DNA from: Piper betle
Lineage: Eukaryota > Streptophyta > Magnoliopsida > Piperales > Piperaceae
Reading direction: 5' to 3'
Assembly (NCBI GenBank): GCA_033002965.1
Contig: JAURVB010010511.1
Span: 62,001 to 126,000 of the forward strand
Length of the DNA: 64,000 bases
The notes below the pieces were generated by a model that searched no databases, was not told where the DNA came from, and saw only the letters and a program-made list of their open reading frames with translations. The translations under genes and the position numbers were made by a program. Shown here one piece after another: positions 27,001-39,061 of this stretch. Numbering within the stretch: the stretch's first letter is position 1; each line of letters starts with the position of its first letter.

Positions 27001-28377
27001 CCTATTTGGCAAATAATGGCATGCACAATGAGTAATAACCTTTGATTGCAAAGTTTTCTTTATAAGAAATGATGTCAAAATCAAATGAAAGCTTGGCTCT
27101 TAAGCTCAAATTACTCCATTTTGGTGAATTCTCAGCATTCTTCTAGATCAACTTCTATAAATTGACATGCAAACTATCAAAAACACATCAAAATCAGATG
27201 AAAGTGATACATGCTTAAATTGGGGACTGTAAACAATAGTTGGTTATTTTCTACATATACAAACTAGAAACATCCTTGTATTTTGAGATCAAGCAATGGA
27301 ATAGTATAAGATCCTATCATCTCCCTCTTATTGTTGATCTATCCCCAAGGAGTCAACCTGGGTTATCGTCTCCCATAACCACTTATTTTGTCTTGTTTTC
27401 TCCCCTTTCATCCATATATTTTATCGTATGAAAGCAAGCCTTCCGTTGAGCTCTAATGGCTCTTATTTGATGAAAACTCGAGATTCATTGAGATTTATGA
27501 ACATAAATTGCCAAGTAAAGTCTACCAAAATCCCACCAATCTACTTTCCGAATTCAGACTCCATATCCAACAACAACAAAACTTAGATTAATGCTCAAAA
27601 TGCCTCGCATTTATGCACACAAAGAGTGACGAAATTATGGAACTTGAGGAAACTCGGCTTTGCTATAGATTGAAATTTATACATTACTGCCAAGCAGAGT
27701 CTACCAAAATCCCATCAAAAGACATTCAAATTCAGACTCCATATCCAACAACAACAAAACACTGTTAAATGCTCAAAAGCTCACACATTCATGCACAAAA
27801 AAGAGTAACGAAATCATTAACTAGATCAAAATCGACCAAGCAAGCAAGCAGCTTTTCGCTGCACGGGAAAACGTACCGTCCACAGCTGACCTTCGGAAAT
27901 GGCGAACCCGGACCCAAACAAGAACTCCGAGACCTCGGCGACGAGACCCTTGGCGTACACCGACCCGTAGCTCCTCAACACATGCTTGGCGATGGCGGGG
28001 TCGCTGATCACCACGAAGTCGCGCGGCGAGGCGGTAGATTGGCCCGTTCTCCCGCATCCACTTGAACAGAGGCGGGAACAGCGCGCCGCCGAGGAGGTCC
28101 GAGACGTCGTCGAGCTTGGCGCAGGCCACCGGGATGCCGGAGTCGTCGCCGTCGGCACGGCGAGGGACCGGGAGAGGGAGGTAAGCCAGTCGGGGCTCAT
28201 CCAGGAGCCGTTAACGGCCGCGCTTTGGGGCTCCGTCGGGTCATCGGCTGGCGAGGAGGCGAGGCGGCGCCGGCGAGGATTGAGTGGGAAGAGCGAGGTT
28301 GACGGGGAAGGAAGAGAAGGGGGAGATGGGAAGGAGGGGAACGGGGATGGGCAGAGGTAGGAGGCGGTAGCACCCAT

Positions 28378-29234
28378 GGCCGGAGCCAGGCCGGAGATAG
28401 GCCGGCCGAGAGATTTTCCGGCGGGTAAAGGTGCCGACTTTGGGGTCTTATCCGAGAAGGGAAACAGTCGTCGGTGGCGGAGACCGATTTTACCGTTTTT
28501 CTTTCCCGGATATGAAATTTTTACCGCGAAATTGTATTACTTCTGGTTAAATATGAATGATTATTAGTTAATTATCGTTATAATTCAACTCCAACAGTCC
28601 AAATTAAGAAACTAAGCTTTTGTTGCACATGAAACAAAAAACTATATTTATAATACTTTTGCAGAAAATGAATCACAGTTATCAAAATTGTGTAGGAATC
28701 ATCATGCACAATGCTCTGATCTTTAAAATAAATGAAGAGGAAAAAATTAAATTGTAAGCTAATTATTGTCATAAATCACAAATCTATTTTAATATCTTTC
28801 TTTTTTATGATTCCATCACATTTATCAGTGAATGATCTTTGGCCAAAAAAATGTTCTAATACAAGGCCCAAAAACTAGTTATAAGTGTATAAAATCTCAA
28901 CCTAAGTAGGGAGAATATCATGAATTAATAAAATTACAGTAAGTACAACAAAAACTCAAAATCTTCCAGTTGGCTCTTTTCAAGTTATGACATTTAATTA
29001 GTGTATAGTAATAAGGGTTACAAGTTAGAAGTACAAAGAGTATTATATATATATATTTGCTCTCACAAGGTGGAGTACAATTAATTAGTAGATTTTGATA
29101 ACACCATGGACAAGACCGACCAGTTTTTCCAAGTCTTTCTTTTATTTTGATAACATTATTTTTTGTTCACCCAAAACAAAGCAAATCCAAATCACGCGTC
29201 TATTAATCACGGCCGTCCATCACACCGAACTCAA
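28378..29234. other. Intergenic, contains a displaced CYP97C intron copy
   Basis: Apart from the rearranged copy of CYP97C sequence at 28579-28770, no gene is seen. The sequence just right of 28377 should hold the former CYP97C promoter. A short (TA)n run lies near 29045. Confidence 0.5.
28579..28770. repeat. Permuted duplicate of CYP97C intron/exon 3 boundary
   Basis: 28579-28690 resembles 26169-26280 (for example TTTTGTTGCACATGAAAC and CAGTTATCAAAATTG), and 28691-28738 resembles 26088-26131, including the start of exon 3 and its acceptor (ATCTTTAAAATAAATGAAG). The following 30 bases resemble 26132-26168. The three blocks are thus in rotated order relative to the source. Confidence 0.75.
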
Positions 29235-30669
29235 TCAATCGCACCCGTTCAAAGCATAGTCCACGAACATCTGCAGGTTCTTCTCCGACGACCCGCCGGC
29301 GGCCACCGCCGCCGCCGCCCTCTCCCTCCACTTCTCCGCCGCCGCCCTCCTCCCCGCCGCTCCCTCTCCGTCGAACACCTCCGCCGCGCACCTCACCACC
29401 TCCGCCGCCGTCGCCGCCCGCATCCTCACCCCGACCCCGTACACCTCCACCAGGAACTTGGCGTTGGTGAGCTGGTCCCCGAACTGCGGCAGCGCCACCA
29501 CCGGCTTCCCCGCGGCCACCGCCTCCAACGTCGAGTTCCACCCGCAGTGCGTCAAGAAGGCGCCCACCGCCGGGTGGCCGAGCACCTTCTCCTGCGGGCA
29601 CCACCGTACCACCATCCCCCGGCCGGCCACCTCCGCCTCGAACCCCGCCGGCACCCCCGTCTCCGACGCCCCTCTCGCTGGCTTCACCGCCCAGAGAAAC
29701 CTCCTCCCGCTCTCTCTCAGCCCCTCCGCCAGCTCTGCCACCGACCCCGGCGGCAGCGCCGCCACGCTCCCGAACGCGACGTACAGCACGCTCCCCGCCG
29801 GCTGCCCGTCGAGCCACTCGACGACCTCATCGGAGGCCTGGTAGAGGTCGCCCGCCGGGCCGCCGAGGCTTCCGGCTAGCTTGGCGAGGGGCCGACGGGG
29901 AGGAAGTTGGCCGGCGGGGAAGGAGTGGGTCGGCGGCGGCGAGCACCGGCGACTCGAGCTCCTCAAACGTCTCGAAGAGCGCCCATGTCGCCGGCGAGAG
30001 GTTGGCGAGGGTGTCCATCATCGCCTTGGCCAGGCACCGGTTGCGCTCGGTGGGGAAGAGGAGGCCGGGCAGCTCGTCGGTCTTAAGCCGCGGCAGGCCG
30101 GGCAACGCCGCCTCAAACCCAGCCCAGCCGCTTTCGTCCGACGGGAACAGCTCTGGCGAGCGGAAGTAGCGGTAGTAGACGGAGAAGACGGCGAAGGATG
30201 GCACCCAGAGAAGCGACCACCGGATCCCCATCCGGTCGGCTACGCCGGCCACCCACGGCAGGAAGGGGTCGCCGACGATGTGCTTCACCGGCCGGCCGTC
30301 GCCGGCGTTGCGGCGGATGATATGCTCGAGCGCGGCGGGGCCGGCGGCGCCGAGCTTGTGAACGAAGACGTCGAGGGCGTCGACGGCCATGTCGGTTCCG
30401 TCGTCGAAGAACTCGAAGCGGAGTAGGCCGTTGCCGACCGGGATATCCTCGCCGGCCCCGACACCGGTGCTACCACTATTACTGCCACCACCGGCCATGG
30501 ACATCATGTTGCCGGAGGAGAGGTTGGTGGAGAAGGTGACGAGGAGGCCCTTGGAGGCCAAGATCTTGGCCATTCGGAGGAAAGGGTTGATATGGCCTTG
30601 GTCACTGGGGAAGCACACTATCAGAACATGAACCTTTGCTCGTTTCTCTTGATCATCCATGATCATCAC
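29235..30669 (-). pseudogene. UDP-glycosyltransferase (UGT84-like) with two 1-base frameshifts
   Basis: A single GC-rich exon reads leftwards from ATG at 30669. The N-terminal half has VLIVCFPSDQGHINPFLRMA with the catalytic-type His, then GNGLLRFEFFDDG and DPFLPWVAGVADRMGI. The C-terminal half has the PSPG sugar-donor box from WCPQEKVLGHP to FGDQ, with HCGWNS inside, then a GGSSEKNLQMFVD tail. This pattern fits the UGT84 group, which makes glucose esters of phenolic acids; the actual acceptor is unknown. The two halves are in different frames. One base appears missing in each of two G4 runs (plus strand) at 29888-29891 and 29916-29919; restoring both gives the family-typical linker (NFLPVGP) and about 480 residues. 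All motifs are otherwise conserved, so consensus error or very recent loss are both possible. Confidence 0.85.
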
Positions 30670-30762
30670 CAGCAGTACACAATGCTACAACAATCCAATC
30701 CAACACTGATCTACTATGATCCAATTATATATGTTTGAGGGGGAATGGGAGATGGTGTTGGG

Positions 30763-30770
30763 TTTTATAA
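30763..30770 (-). promoter_or_regulatory. Possible TATA box of the glycosyltransferase gene
   Basis: On the minus strand this reads TTATAAAA, about 95 bp upstream of the start codon at 30669. It is a good match to the plant TATA consensus at a sensible distance. Confidence 0.45.
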
Positions 30771-33700
30771 GGTGTTAGATCAGATGACCAAGTGAGTTCG
30801 TGTTAGATCATGTGATGGTGGTGGTAGGTAGAAGAAGGAGAGCAGTTTCCTGAGACTAGACACTGCTACAGCTGTAGTGGTACAGTGACATTACTCTACC
30901 TTTGCATTGAATTTCCTGAACAATAAATTTTCGTTTGTGGTGCAATTTTATTATTTTGATGTGTAATGTCTCGTGTAGGGATTCAATCCATGTTTACTAA
31001 CAGTTTCAGTTTGGGATTAAATGGAATAGTGAATTGATTAACTTATTCAATGATTTGAAACAATAATAATCTTTCACTCTCGGGTAGATGATACGTTGGA
31101 TGTTGGACGTATATATATGTATATAATTGTATCATATGTTATTATTATTAAGACATGACCTAAATTAAATTGATTAATTAAAGTTAAGGATAATGGGCTA
31201 TTAATATTTAATAAAATATACGGAGATATCATATATTTAAGATGAGTATGGATAAATATATTTAGATACTGTTTTCTTAATCTCTAATTTATGATGGGTT
31301 AAATTGAAATTATGAAAAATAAAGATAAATACAGTTATAAGGATAAATATGGTTATGGTCCCGGATTCGTACCGTAGTTTTTCTTTTCTGATATCCTGTC
31401 ATCCAGAAACTCTGGTTTGAAGAACAAGTGTTAAATCTAGAAGATCAAACCAGAAGAAATCAAAGGATTACTTTATTTTCAGGTACACTTCTATTATTAA
31501 ATTTATTTTCTTGATGATTTGATACGAAGAATGCTTTATTAATAATGGTTTTATTATCTATATAATTTTGGTTGAAATTTAAAGTATTTGTTAATTTCAA
31601 CGTGATATTCTCAGCATCCCTACAAATGCCTCAAATAATGGTTCCTCGTCAATGATAAAAGACGAATCAGCAATAGGATGGAAGAAAAATCTGGCCGCCC
31701 CATCTCAACTGCCATTAATAAGGAGTTTTGTCCATCACTCATTGCACTCATCTGTCTATCTAAGTAAAATCTACACATTCAACCAAGTCAGTGATTATTA
31801 AATGTACGAAACTGTTCATTCAAATTCCTTTGAATAAATGTAACCTCTTTCGATTATAAGTTTACTTATTTAAAATTTATATATGTCTATTAAAAAACAA
31901 AATTTTAAAAGACAACCTGGATATGAATCATACTCTTAAATACTCTATTGGTAACCGACCTAGATTTATAGCAGGCACCATGAATGTTTGGTTCAACCTG
32001 GTCCAATTGGGCTCAGTTAAAATATCGAGGATTTCAATAAAAATAATTTTGTAAAATTTTATGTTAAAAAATTAACTATAAATTAAAATAATACAAAAGC
32101 TAAAACTATACTTGCTTTGAAAGTGGTAAACCGGGTGGTGGCTGATATTATATTTAAAATTATGGTATGAATCTTATGATGGCCAAATTAAATTGTATAA
32201 ATTCACATGAAATAAGATAGCTATGAAGAACCGGCCGATGATATGTAAGACTATTTACTGGCTGGTCTCAGTTGAGTTTTTCAAAACTCGTGACCGGCTC
32301 ATTAATGATTTTAATTATTTCGGGTTTTAATATGTTCGAATAGGGTTTTTATAATTTTGAGTTTAAGCGGGTTACTTAAAAAATGATAAATCGAGCTCAA
32401 CCCAAGCCCGTATAAAACCGAAAGTCAAGCCATTCAAGCTTAGGGTATGGGAACGGGGAATGAGTGGCAGTGGTTTGGGAGTTGAGGCGGTGGGCGACAA
32501 GCTGCAACAGGCGACTGGCGAGCAACGAGGCGACGGGTCGACAACTGGGGGGATTTTTTTTGTCATTAATTTTTTTCATAAAAATAAAAAATCTTTTTCC
32601 TTATTTATTTTTTTCATAATTAAAAAATAATTTTTTTATAGATTTTATTATTTTTATACCGCCCCCGTCGAGGGAAGAGGTCACCGCGGGTGAAGGAGAT
32701 ACCGACTAAGGGACCACCTGCTTTTATATTCATTTGATGTAGTGTCTTGGAATTCACTGTTCTTGATTGTAACTTTGTGGGAAATCTGATTTAGGCAGAA
32801 GTCTGCAGGGATGAGAACATAAATGACGTGTACGCTGTTCTGAACCGATATGTAAGGTATGCTATAATGATTATGCGGGATGCTGGTGTTAGTTTTAGCC
32901 ATTGTTTTCTTGGTAGACGATAGTTTCGTTTAAGTAGCTGACAGAACTGGTAATCCATGGATTTCCGCTAAAAGTAACTAACTATTTCTGTAGCTGACAG
33001 ACCACCTACACCCCACCTAGCCCCGTAGTCTTTCCCTTGCCGGCAATTTCTAGCCACGACCGTCGCTCTTCGACATCTCGAGTTTGAATTATTATGAGAT
33101 GTTTATTTTTTAAAAATTTTTTAATTTTTTTAATTTATTTAAATTATTATGATTATTATGCATATCATTTATAATTTGTATGAATTATTCATATTTTTAT
33201 GAATATATTTATTTTAAAATTTAATGATAATTATCCGTTGATTGATAAATTATGTTGTAAAATTTAGAATTTATAATGATTAACTATACTTTTAATTATT
33301 TGATTGGGAAATTCAGGGAGACCCATATTTAACTCGAGCTTTGTGAATTAAATTTTATGCTTGGAAGCACCTAATTTGTATATTTAAGCCTGTGCAGGCC
33401 ATCAGATTATGCACATGAACGATAGATCCACAGTTTTGAAGAGAGCCCACCCAATTGGTTTAGTTTCTCTATAAATTGTCATTTGTTTTTGAGTTCAATT
33501 ACAATTGTAATTTTGTGCCTTATACTAACAGTTGTGTTTTTCGATGGTTACTTCCTTTGACAGCTATATCTAAGGTGAAGGTGGTGCTTAATGATTAAGT
33601 ACTTACCTTGCAACTTCATTCAAGTATATTTGTATGTTATCACCCGAGAACCAATACTACTAATCAACATTATAATGGTATTATGAGGCAATACATTGAC

Positions 33701-34439
33701 CCTATAATTTGAAATTTAAATTGCCAGGATGGTTTTGAGTTTGTCTATTTCAGCTCATAATCTTGAATTACATTTATTCGTCAAATTTGATTAACTTCGT
33801 TACATCTATGACTTCTGATAGTACTATTTGAATATCATTTGATACTTAAATTACGTTGGGATAAATTTCTGATTAAGTTAACAACCAACTATCTTTATTG
33901 AAGACACTGGTAAGTTGTTCATTAGGTTGGGATAAATTTCTATTTTATATTGTGGGTTTTTACTTTTTAGGCTTGAATTGAGGACATTAATTGGTGCGGA
34001 CAGACAGTTATAACTATGTTCCTTTGTCACCCTTGTGTTAGCATGTAGCTATTCTTATCAGCTAGGCTGTGATCTTACATCTTGGAGCTGCTAACTATAA
34101 GAAGATTCGAGTATAGAAATTTTGGCTTTTCCACGAAGTAGGGATTGATATGTAACACTATTATCTTAAGTCGTCCGGTGCAGTTATGTTAAGTATCAAT
34201 TTTGACTTAACAATTTTTTTCACTCAACAATTTCCCATAGATCAGAAGAGCAATTTATAATCTAATAGCAATTTATTAGCTATTTGTCGTTGCTTTTTGT
34301 ATGCTGCTTGCTTGGGTAAGCAATAAAATTATTTGAGCTAGCCTATATTATATGTAACTACAAATATTATATAGCAACTACAAATAGAATGTCAATAAAA
34401 GCTTAAGGCTTCAAAAGAACTCATACCTGTTTTGCCTTT
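30771..34439. other. Intergenic, AT-rich
   Basis: No gene is recognised in 3.6 kb. A segment near 32230-32340 with phrases such as ACTCGTGACCGGCTCA resembles the ends of the hAT-like elements elsewhere in the window and may be an old fragment. A short coding-like stretch near 32796-32860 (plus) ends at a possible donor but is too short to identify. Confidence 0.5.
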
Positions 34440-37413
34440 TGTAACACCCCAAATCCGGTTCACGCTCGTGAACCGAACCGGCATATTATAGGCCCCGGTT
34501 AGGTCGGCTAACCCGAACCTAACTCATACGGATCCAATCTCGACGTCTTAAGATGAAGATATTACTCGTTATGTATAGATGAATGCACAAACCCTAACAT
34601 GGTACTACATGAATGACATGCAATTCAAGCACACACCAATACAATTACGATCAAACTCAATAAAAATTCTAAAATAAAACGGACAGAGTCTCCCCTAAAA
34701 GTGCAATTAGGGTCCACCCTGTCAAAACAATATATACCAATATATATGCATATATCAACAATTTTAATCACACATAATCTAATATACTGTATATTCATTA
34801 TAGAACTTGGGCCACACTTCTGCTGCGCACTCTGATCACATCTCACCTCTTGTCATCATGTCTTAGCTTTTTATCATGTCATAACATCATCTCATTACAT
34901 TTAATCATATCCTATCATGTCTTAGCATTTCACATCATTCACAATATAATAGCATCATAAATAAAGTATTAACCACTCTATCGACTGACATGTGTGCAAG
35001 CGACAACAGTGCTCCTCCGTCCAAGCTGGCTCATCCAACTCGTGATTATTACCTACATATAATATAAAAACACGTCAGTAACAAGTGTTACTGGTCCAGA
35101 AAATAAAATAACTATAACAAGTTGGCTATGAGAGCAAACTCTCATATGAAAGAAAACATCATATACTCCACGTGAACACTCTGAAGGGCACTATTGAGGA
35201 GCCACTGGGCTGCAGACCCGGTAGCATCCCGAACTTACTGATCTGCTAGCTGATGCCACTCTCGACATTTTCTTACTTCATTTTCTGGTCTCAAATCCTA
35301 AGCCCTCTCCTTACCTCCATATTTCTCCTGGCCTTGAGCACGAAGGCCGAGTACTCTCAGGCAGTCGCCTTTAGTACCCTTTGAACCACAAGTCCGGACA
35401 TGCGCTGTACTAAACAGTACCCGTAAACCTCCACGTTCTCTGGGTGTGAGGAACTCAAACGCGGAGTTGTCAGGATCCCTCGGGAATGGAACAGTCCGCT
35501 GGCACTAATCCAGAGCCCGCTTTGACTGTCACGGCATCCGCTCATGGTACGTGCAGTCGGTTTCTCCATCTCTCGTCTCACTGAAAACGCGAAAACTACA
35601 TATATATTAGGGCTGGGGAGGGATTATATAATAGGCCCGAAGGCAACTTGTGGTGGATCTTGTTTTCGAAATCATCCTCGAGGGATCTCATCCTCGAGGG
35701 GTTATTAATCCGAAAAACTATTCGGTTAAATGGCCCGAGTTAAGTGGGATCCGATAAAATGCCACTTAACCCGTCCTGCAGATAATAAAATAAACATACA
35801 ATAGAAGAGCGTAAAACAGAGTCGAGTCCTAAACGGACCTGGTAGAAGCTCCAAGCGTGTCATCGCGCCTAGGCGGCGAGCTCCTACTCCGTACCTACAC
35901 ATCAAAACTAAATACTAACGCCCGCTAACTAAATGATGCATCACACACAATGAACATCACACTCAAAATACAAACAGTATCTAGCTACAACCAAATAATC
36001 ATAGATGTGAAAATAATTCTAACTCATCCTATTCATACTAATTTTATTATGTTTTTCTAAGTTACGTCGTAGTCACTTATCATGCTCTCATTAGATCACT
36101 TACTCTTCATTCACACTTAATCTCATCATGCAACTCATCGTTTCATTCATAATTAAGCATTAATCATATCAATAAACCAACCCTAGCATGTTGTGCTAAC
36201 AATCATCAAGTTTAAATTATAAATTTGGAGGTAATTATACCTCACGTCATCGGCAATCGGCGACGACTAGGGTTTCGTCGCACGTCTCGGAGCTCGAATT
36301 CGGCGCTCATCGGCGTCCAACGTTCGATCGGGATCGACTGGATGAACTCTGCAGAAGATCCGGCGAATTCCATCGAATCTAGTTTTCCGGCAAGTTCGGC
36401 GGTTTTCCGGCAAGTTTCAGTGGTTTTCCGGCAACTTCCGGCGGTTTTCCGGCGACAATCACCGGCAGCGTCTACTGGCTGGATAGGGGTCATATTGGGT
36501 ACCATTGGAACCGGCTCGGCGAGCCCGACGCATCTACGACGTCGACGTGGTCAGCGGAGGCGGCAGCTCGCCGTAAAATGGCTAAAACAGAGGCGGCGGC
36601 GATGGGGGACTCGATCCGGCCGGCCTGGGCGGCGATGGCTTCCGATTCCGGTCGGGGAAGGTCACTGGATGGTCGAGGGTGCCGAGGCGACCACTGGATC
36701 ACGGCGGCGACGGTCGCCGGTGGCGGAATCGACGACGAAAGCGCGACGCGGGCGCGGCGCTAGTCGCGGCGGTCCGGCGTCGCGGCGGCCAAATGGCGGC
36801 CGGGACTGGTCGGGGAGGCACGGCGACGCCGTGGCGGGGCTAGGCGGCGACGATCGGCGGCCGGGTCGCGTCGACGACGGCGACGGTGGCGCGCATGGGG
36901 GAGGCGTCGGGATGGGTTTTGGGAAGAAGACGTCGGGAGGGGAGAAATAACTGGGGTGGCAATTTCGTAAATAAGACTTGACTCGTCTCCGGCTCGAGTC
37001 AAGTATAATAACTAAGTCGTATTAAATCCTAAAAAATTCATAAAAATCGGGAAAAATCCCGTAAAATCAAACAAACACCACAACATTATAATGATATGCT
37101 CTATGACTAACAACCCACCCAAACTGCCCGTAACGCGTCCTAACGCGGTAAACGACCTAAAACTAATTCTACGATCCACTATATATAAAAATAAAAAAAT
37201 GACTGGCATACTCACATATATCTGATAACTCATTCTGTTCTGCTGTGTTCATGACGTTATCATCATATACTTGGGTACGCATGACCCTCATAGCTCATAC
37301 ACGCGACTAGCGTCGGCTCAGTACACGTGTTCTGAAACTGACTCGACTCGAAAATAACGGTCGAACCGACCGGTTCTGAATATAAAACCCTGACTCGAAT
37401 CATGGGTTTTACA
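34440..37413. mobile_element. About 3-kb TG...CA element, probable solo LTR or TIR element
   Basis: The left end is TGTAACACCCC and the right end is GGGTTTTACA, so the termini are TG...CA and the outer 10 bases are inverted repeats with one mismatch. Flanking CTTT on both sides (perhaps CTTTT) looks like a short target duplication. A hairpin GGTTCACG/CGTGAACC sits close to the left end. TGTAACACCCC is a common start of plant Ty3/Gypsy long terminal repeats, which favours a large solo LTR; the longer inverted end would also fit a TIR element. No gag, pol or transposase is seen. The interior has a GC-rich part at 36240-36950 with long chance open frames. The right end recurs inverted at 63940. 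Confidence 0.7.
36381..36458. repeat. Short tandem repeat GGTTTTCCGGCAA, 4 copies
   Basis: Four copies of a unit of about 20-25 bp containing TTTTCCGGC follow each other inside the 3-kb TG...CA element. No function is evident. Confidence 0.75.
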
Positions 37414-38370
37414 CTTTTCCCAACTTTTTTGATTTATGACAAGAGGGAGTGAGGGACGGTGCTCTTATTAGATTTGAGGCAACCAATGCATGGAGACTGA
37501 GGCCTGATGTGAGGAGGGGGAGGCAGCTCGTATAGGTCGAGGCGGGGAAGATGGAGGCGGCCAATGCAGGGAGGGGCAGAATTGGCTAGGGCAGGGAGTG
37601 GTGTAGCCTGTAGGCAGTTGGGGCTGAGAGAGCCAAAGGTGGCTATGCGCCAGCTAGTTGCAACTATTTTTATAATGGGGCAGTAGATCATGAAAACATA
37701 TATGAATTGGTGAGACACTCCAAATTAAAGTGATTGCAGATTACAGATTACAGATTGCAGGTAGTTTAAAATATTGCAGATTGCAGGCAGCCCGTTTAAA
37801 ATATTGGGCCCCATAAATATTGTCTTTTTTTTAATTAAGAAAATACTATTCAGATATCTAGCCATGGGTTGTCATTGCAATGTCAGTTTCTTTTAAAAAA
37901 ATTGGTTGCACTTGTAGTTTTAGTGTTGAATTATTTATTACAAAGTGTTTAAAGCTGTCATATTTATATTGGGAATGATTTAAGGCATTCAATTGAATTG
38001 GGACTGTTGCCATTAAATTATTTGGTTTGAACAGTTCATTGAAAATATGAAACACCCTGGAGAATATGAAACGATCTTTGAAATAAAAGTAATATACTTA
38101 CTCAAGTCAAACTTATTCAAATTACGAGTTAAACCAGTTAGTTGAGTCTGAATCGAGTCGAGTCAATCCAAGTTTAATAGACCTTGTGATTGATTTATTT
38201 GTCACCAAGTTGAGTTGAATTACAAGTATCAAATTATCGAGTCATGTTATAAAGATAACGAGTTCGAGCCGGGTGTAGTTGACTCTTTTTGCGAGTAACT
38301 CTACCCCTCAACAGCCCTCACCGACGTATTCAATCGTTTTACGAGTGACCCACAGTTTCATGCAGCAAAC
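37414..38370. other. Intergenic, includes hAT-like debris
   Basis: No gene is seen. Short ATTGCAGATTACAGATTACAG repeats lie near 37735-37790. The stretch 38095-38290, rich in CGAGTCGAGTC-type motifs, resembles the interior of the hAT-like element at 45631 and may be a decayed relative. Confidence 0.5.
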
Positions 38371-38389
38371 TCATGCATGCATGGAGGAT

Positions 38390-39058
38390 TTGCATTGGGG
38401 TGACGCCAATCTCACCAGCTTCAAAATAATCAAACAGCTAAACCCACCAGCGAAGAAGCTCGCAGACCAGCTCACGTCGTCGATGACATCGAACGCATTC
38501 GGTATCCGCTTCACCAATCCAAATTGGTGGCGAAAACCAGGGGTCACCGGAGCAACTCCGATCACCAGCGCAGCCATGGCCGCAAGGTTGTAGCCTTTGT
38601 GGTAGTAGTAGGTGCCATGGGGGCTCGTAGTGTACAATGCGGCCACGTCCAGCTCGGTCCGCCGCAGCACCTAGTAGTCGGCGATGATGATTGCACCGAC
38701 GGCGGCGAGCAGGCCGGGGATGCCGACCAGCCACGTCTCGACATAGGCCTGGCTGGTCTGGTAGAGCCTCCACGGCTGGCAGAGCAGGCCGAATACAGCG
38801 GTAGCGACGGCCCCGCAGTCGAAGGTGAAGGTGGACGGGAAGAGCGGTGGCCGGGGAGATGATGTTGGCCGGGACATTGGTGGTGACGGTGGTGAGGGAG
38901 ATGCCAGCAATGGCGAGGATTGTGCTGGGCCACCCACCGCCGATCTCTGCGAGGTGGGCGACGAGTTTGGGGACGGCGTGGCAGAGGATGGACTCGGCGG
39001 CGGAGGTGACGGCAAAGCCGGCGAGGGCGTAGGCGGCCATGAAGAAGGGAAGGCCGAT
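38390..39058 (-). pseudogene. NCS1 nucleobase transporter (PLUTO-like) 3' remnant
   Basis: Leftwards from a splice-acceptor-like site at 39059-39061 the sequence reads GLPFFMAAYALAGFAVTSA, then AGISLTTVTTNVPANIISPA, QPWRLYQTSQAYVETWLVG, DYYVLRR-type context and KGYNLAAMAALVIGVAPVTPG. These match the C-terminal transmembrane part of plastid PLUTO, the plant NCS1 uracil/guanine transporter. The frame shifts near 38840 (+1 or -2) and a TAG replaces the second Tyr codon of the DYY motif at 38671-38673. No 5' exons are found in the next kilobase. It is a truncated pseudogene. Confidence 0.85.
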
Positions 39059-39061
39059 CTG

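Larger units (their letters stand above)
20935..28377 (-). pseudogene. LUT1: CYP97C (LUT1) carotenoid epsilon-ring hydroxylase, degenerate
   Basis: Recognisable exons, in coding order, are 28377-27877, 26680-26384, 26117-25914, 24514-24383, 24276-24175, 21312-21229 and 21097-20935. They match plant CYP97[74 protein letters not shown], the K-helix NESTRLYP (ExxR) and the haem loop [10 protein letters not shown]. The enzyme is a plastid P450 that hydroxylates the epsilon ring of alpha-carotene to make lutein. Damage seen: a -1 shift near 28155 and a compensating shift near 28025 in exon 1; a +2 A insertion near 25978 in exon 3; no I-helix exon (AGHETT) found between 24515 and 25913; loss of the HPP end and donor after exon 24514-24383; one extra C near 21231. 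It therefore cannot encode a normal enzyme as written. Confidence 0.9.

Noticed and set aside
36225..36950. 241-codon Arg/Gly-rich open frame
   Set aside because: It is inside the 3-kb TG...CA element, is GC-biased with short tandem repeats and has no gag, pol or transposase motif.
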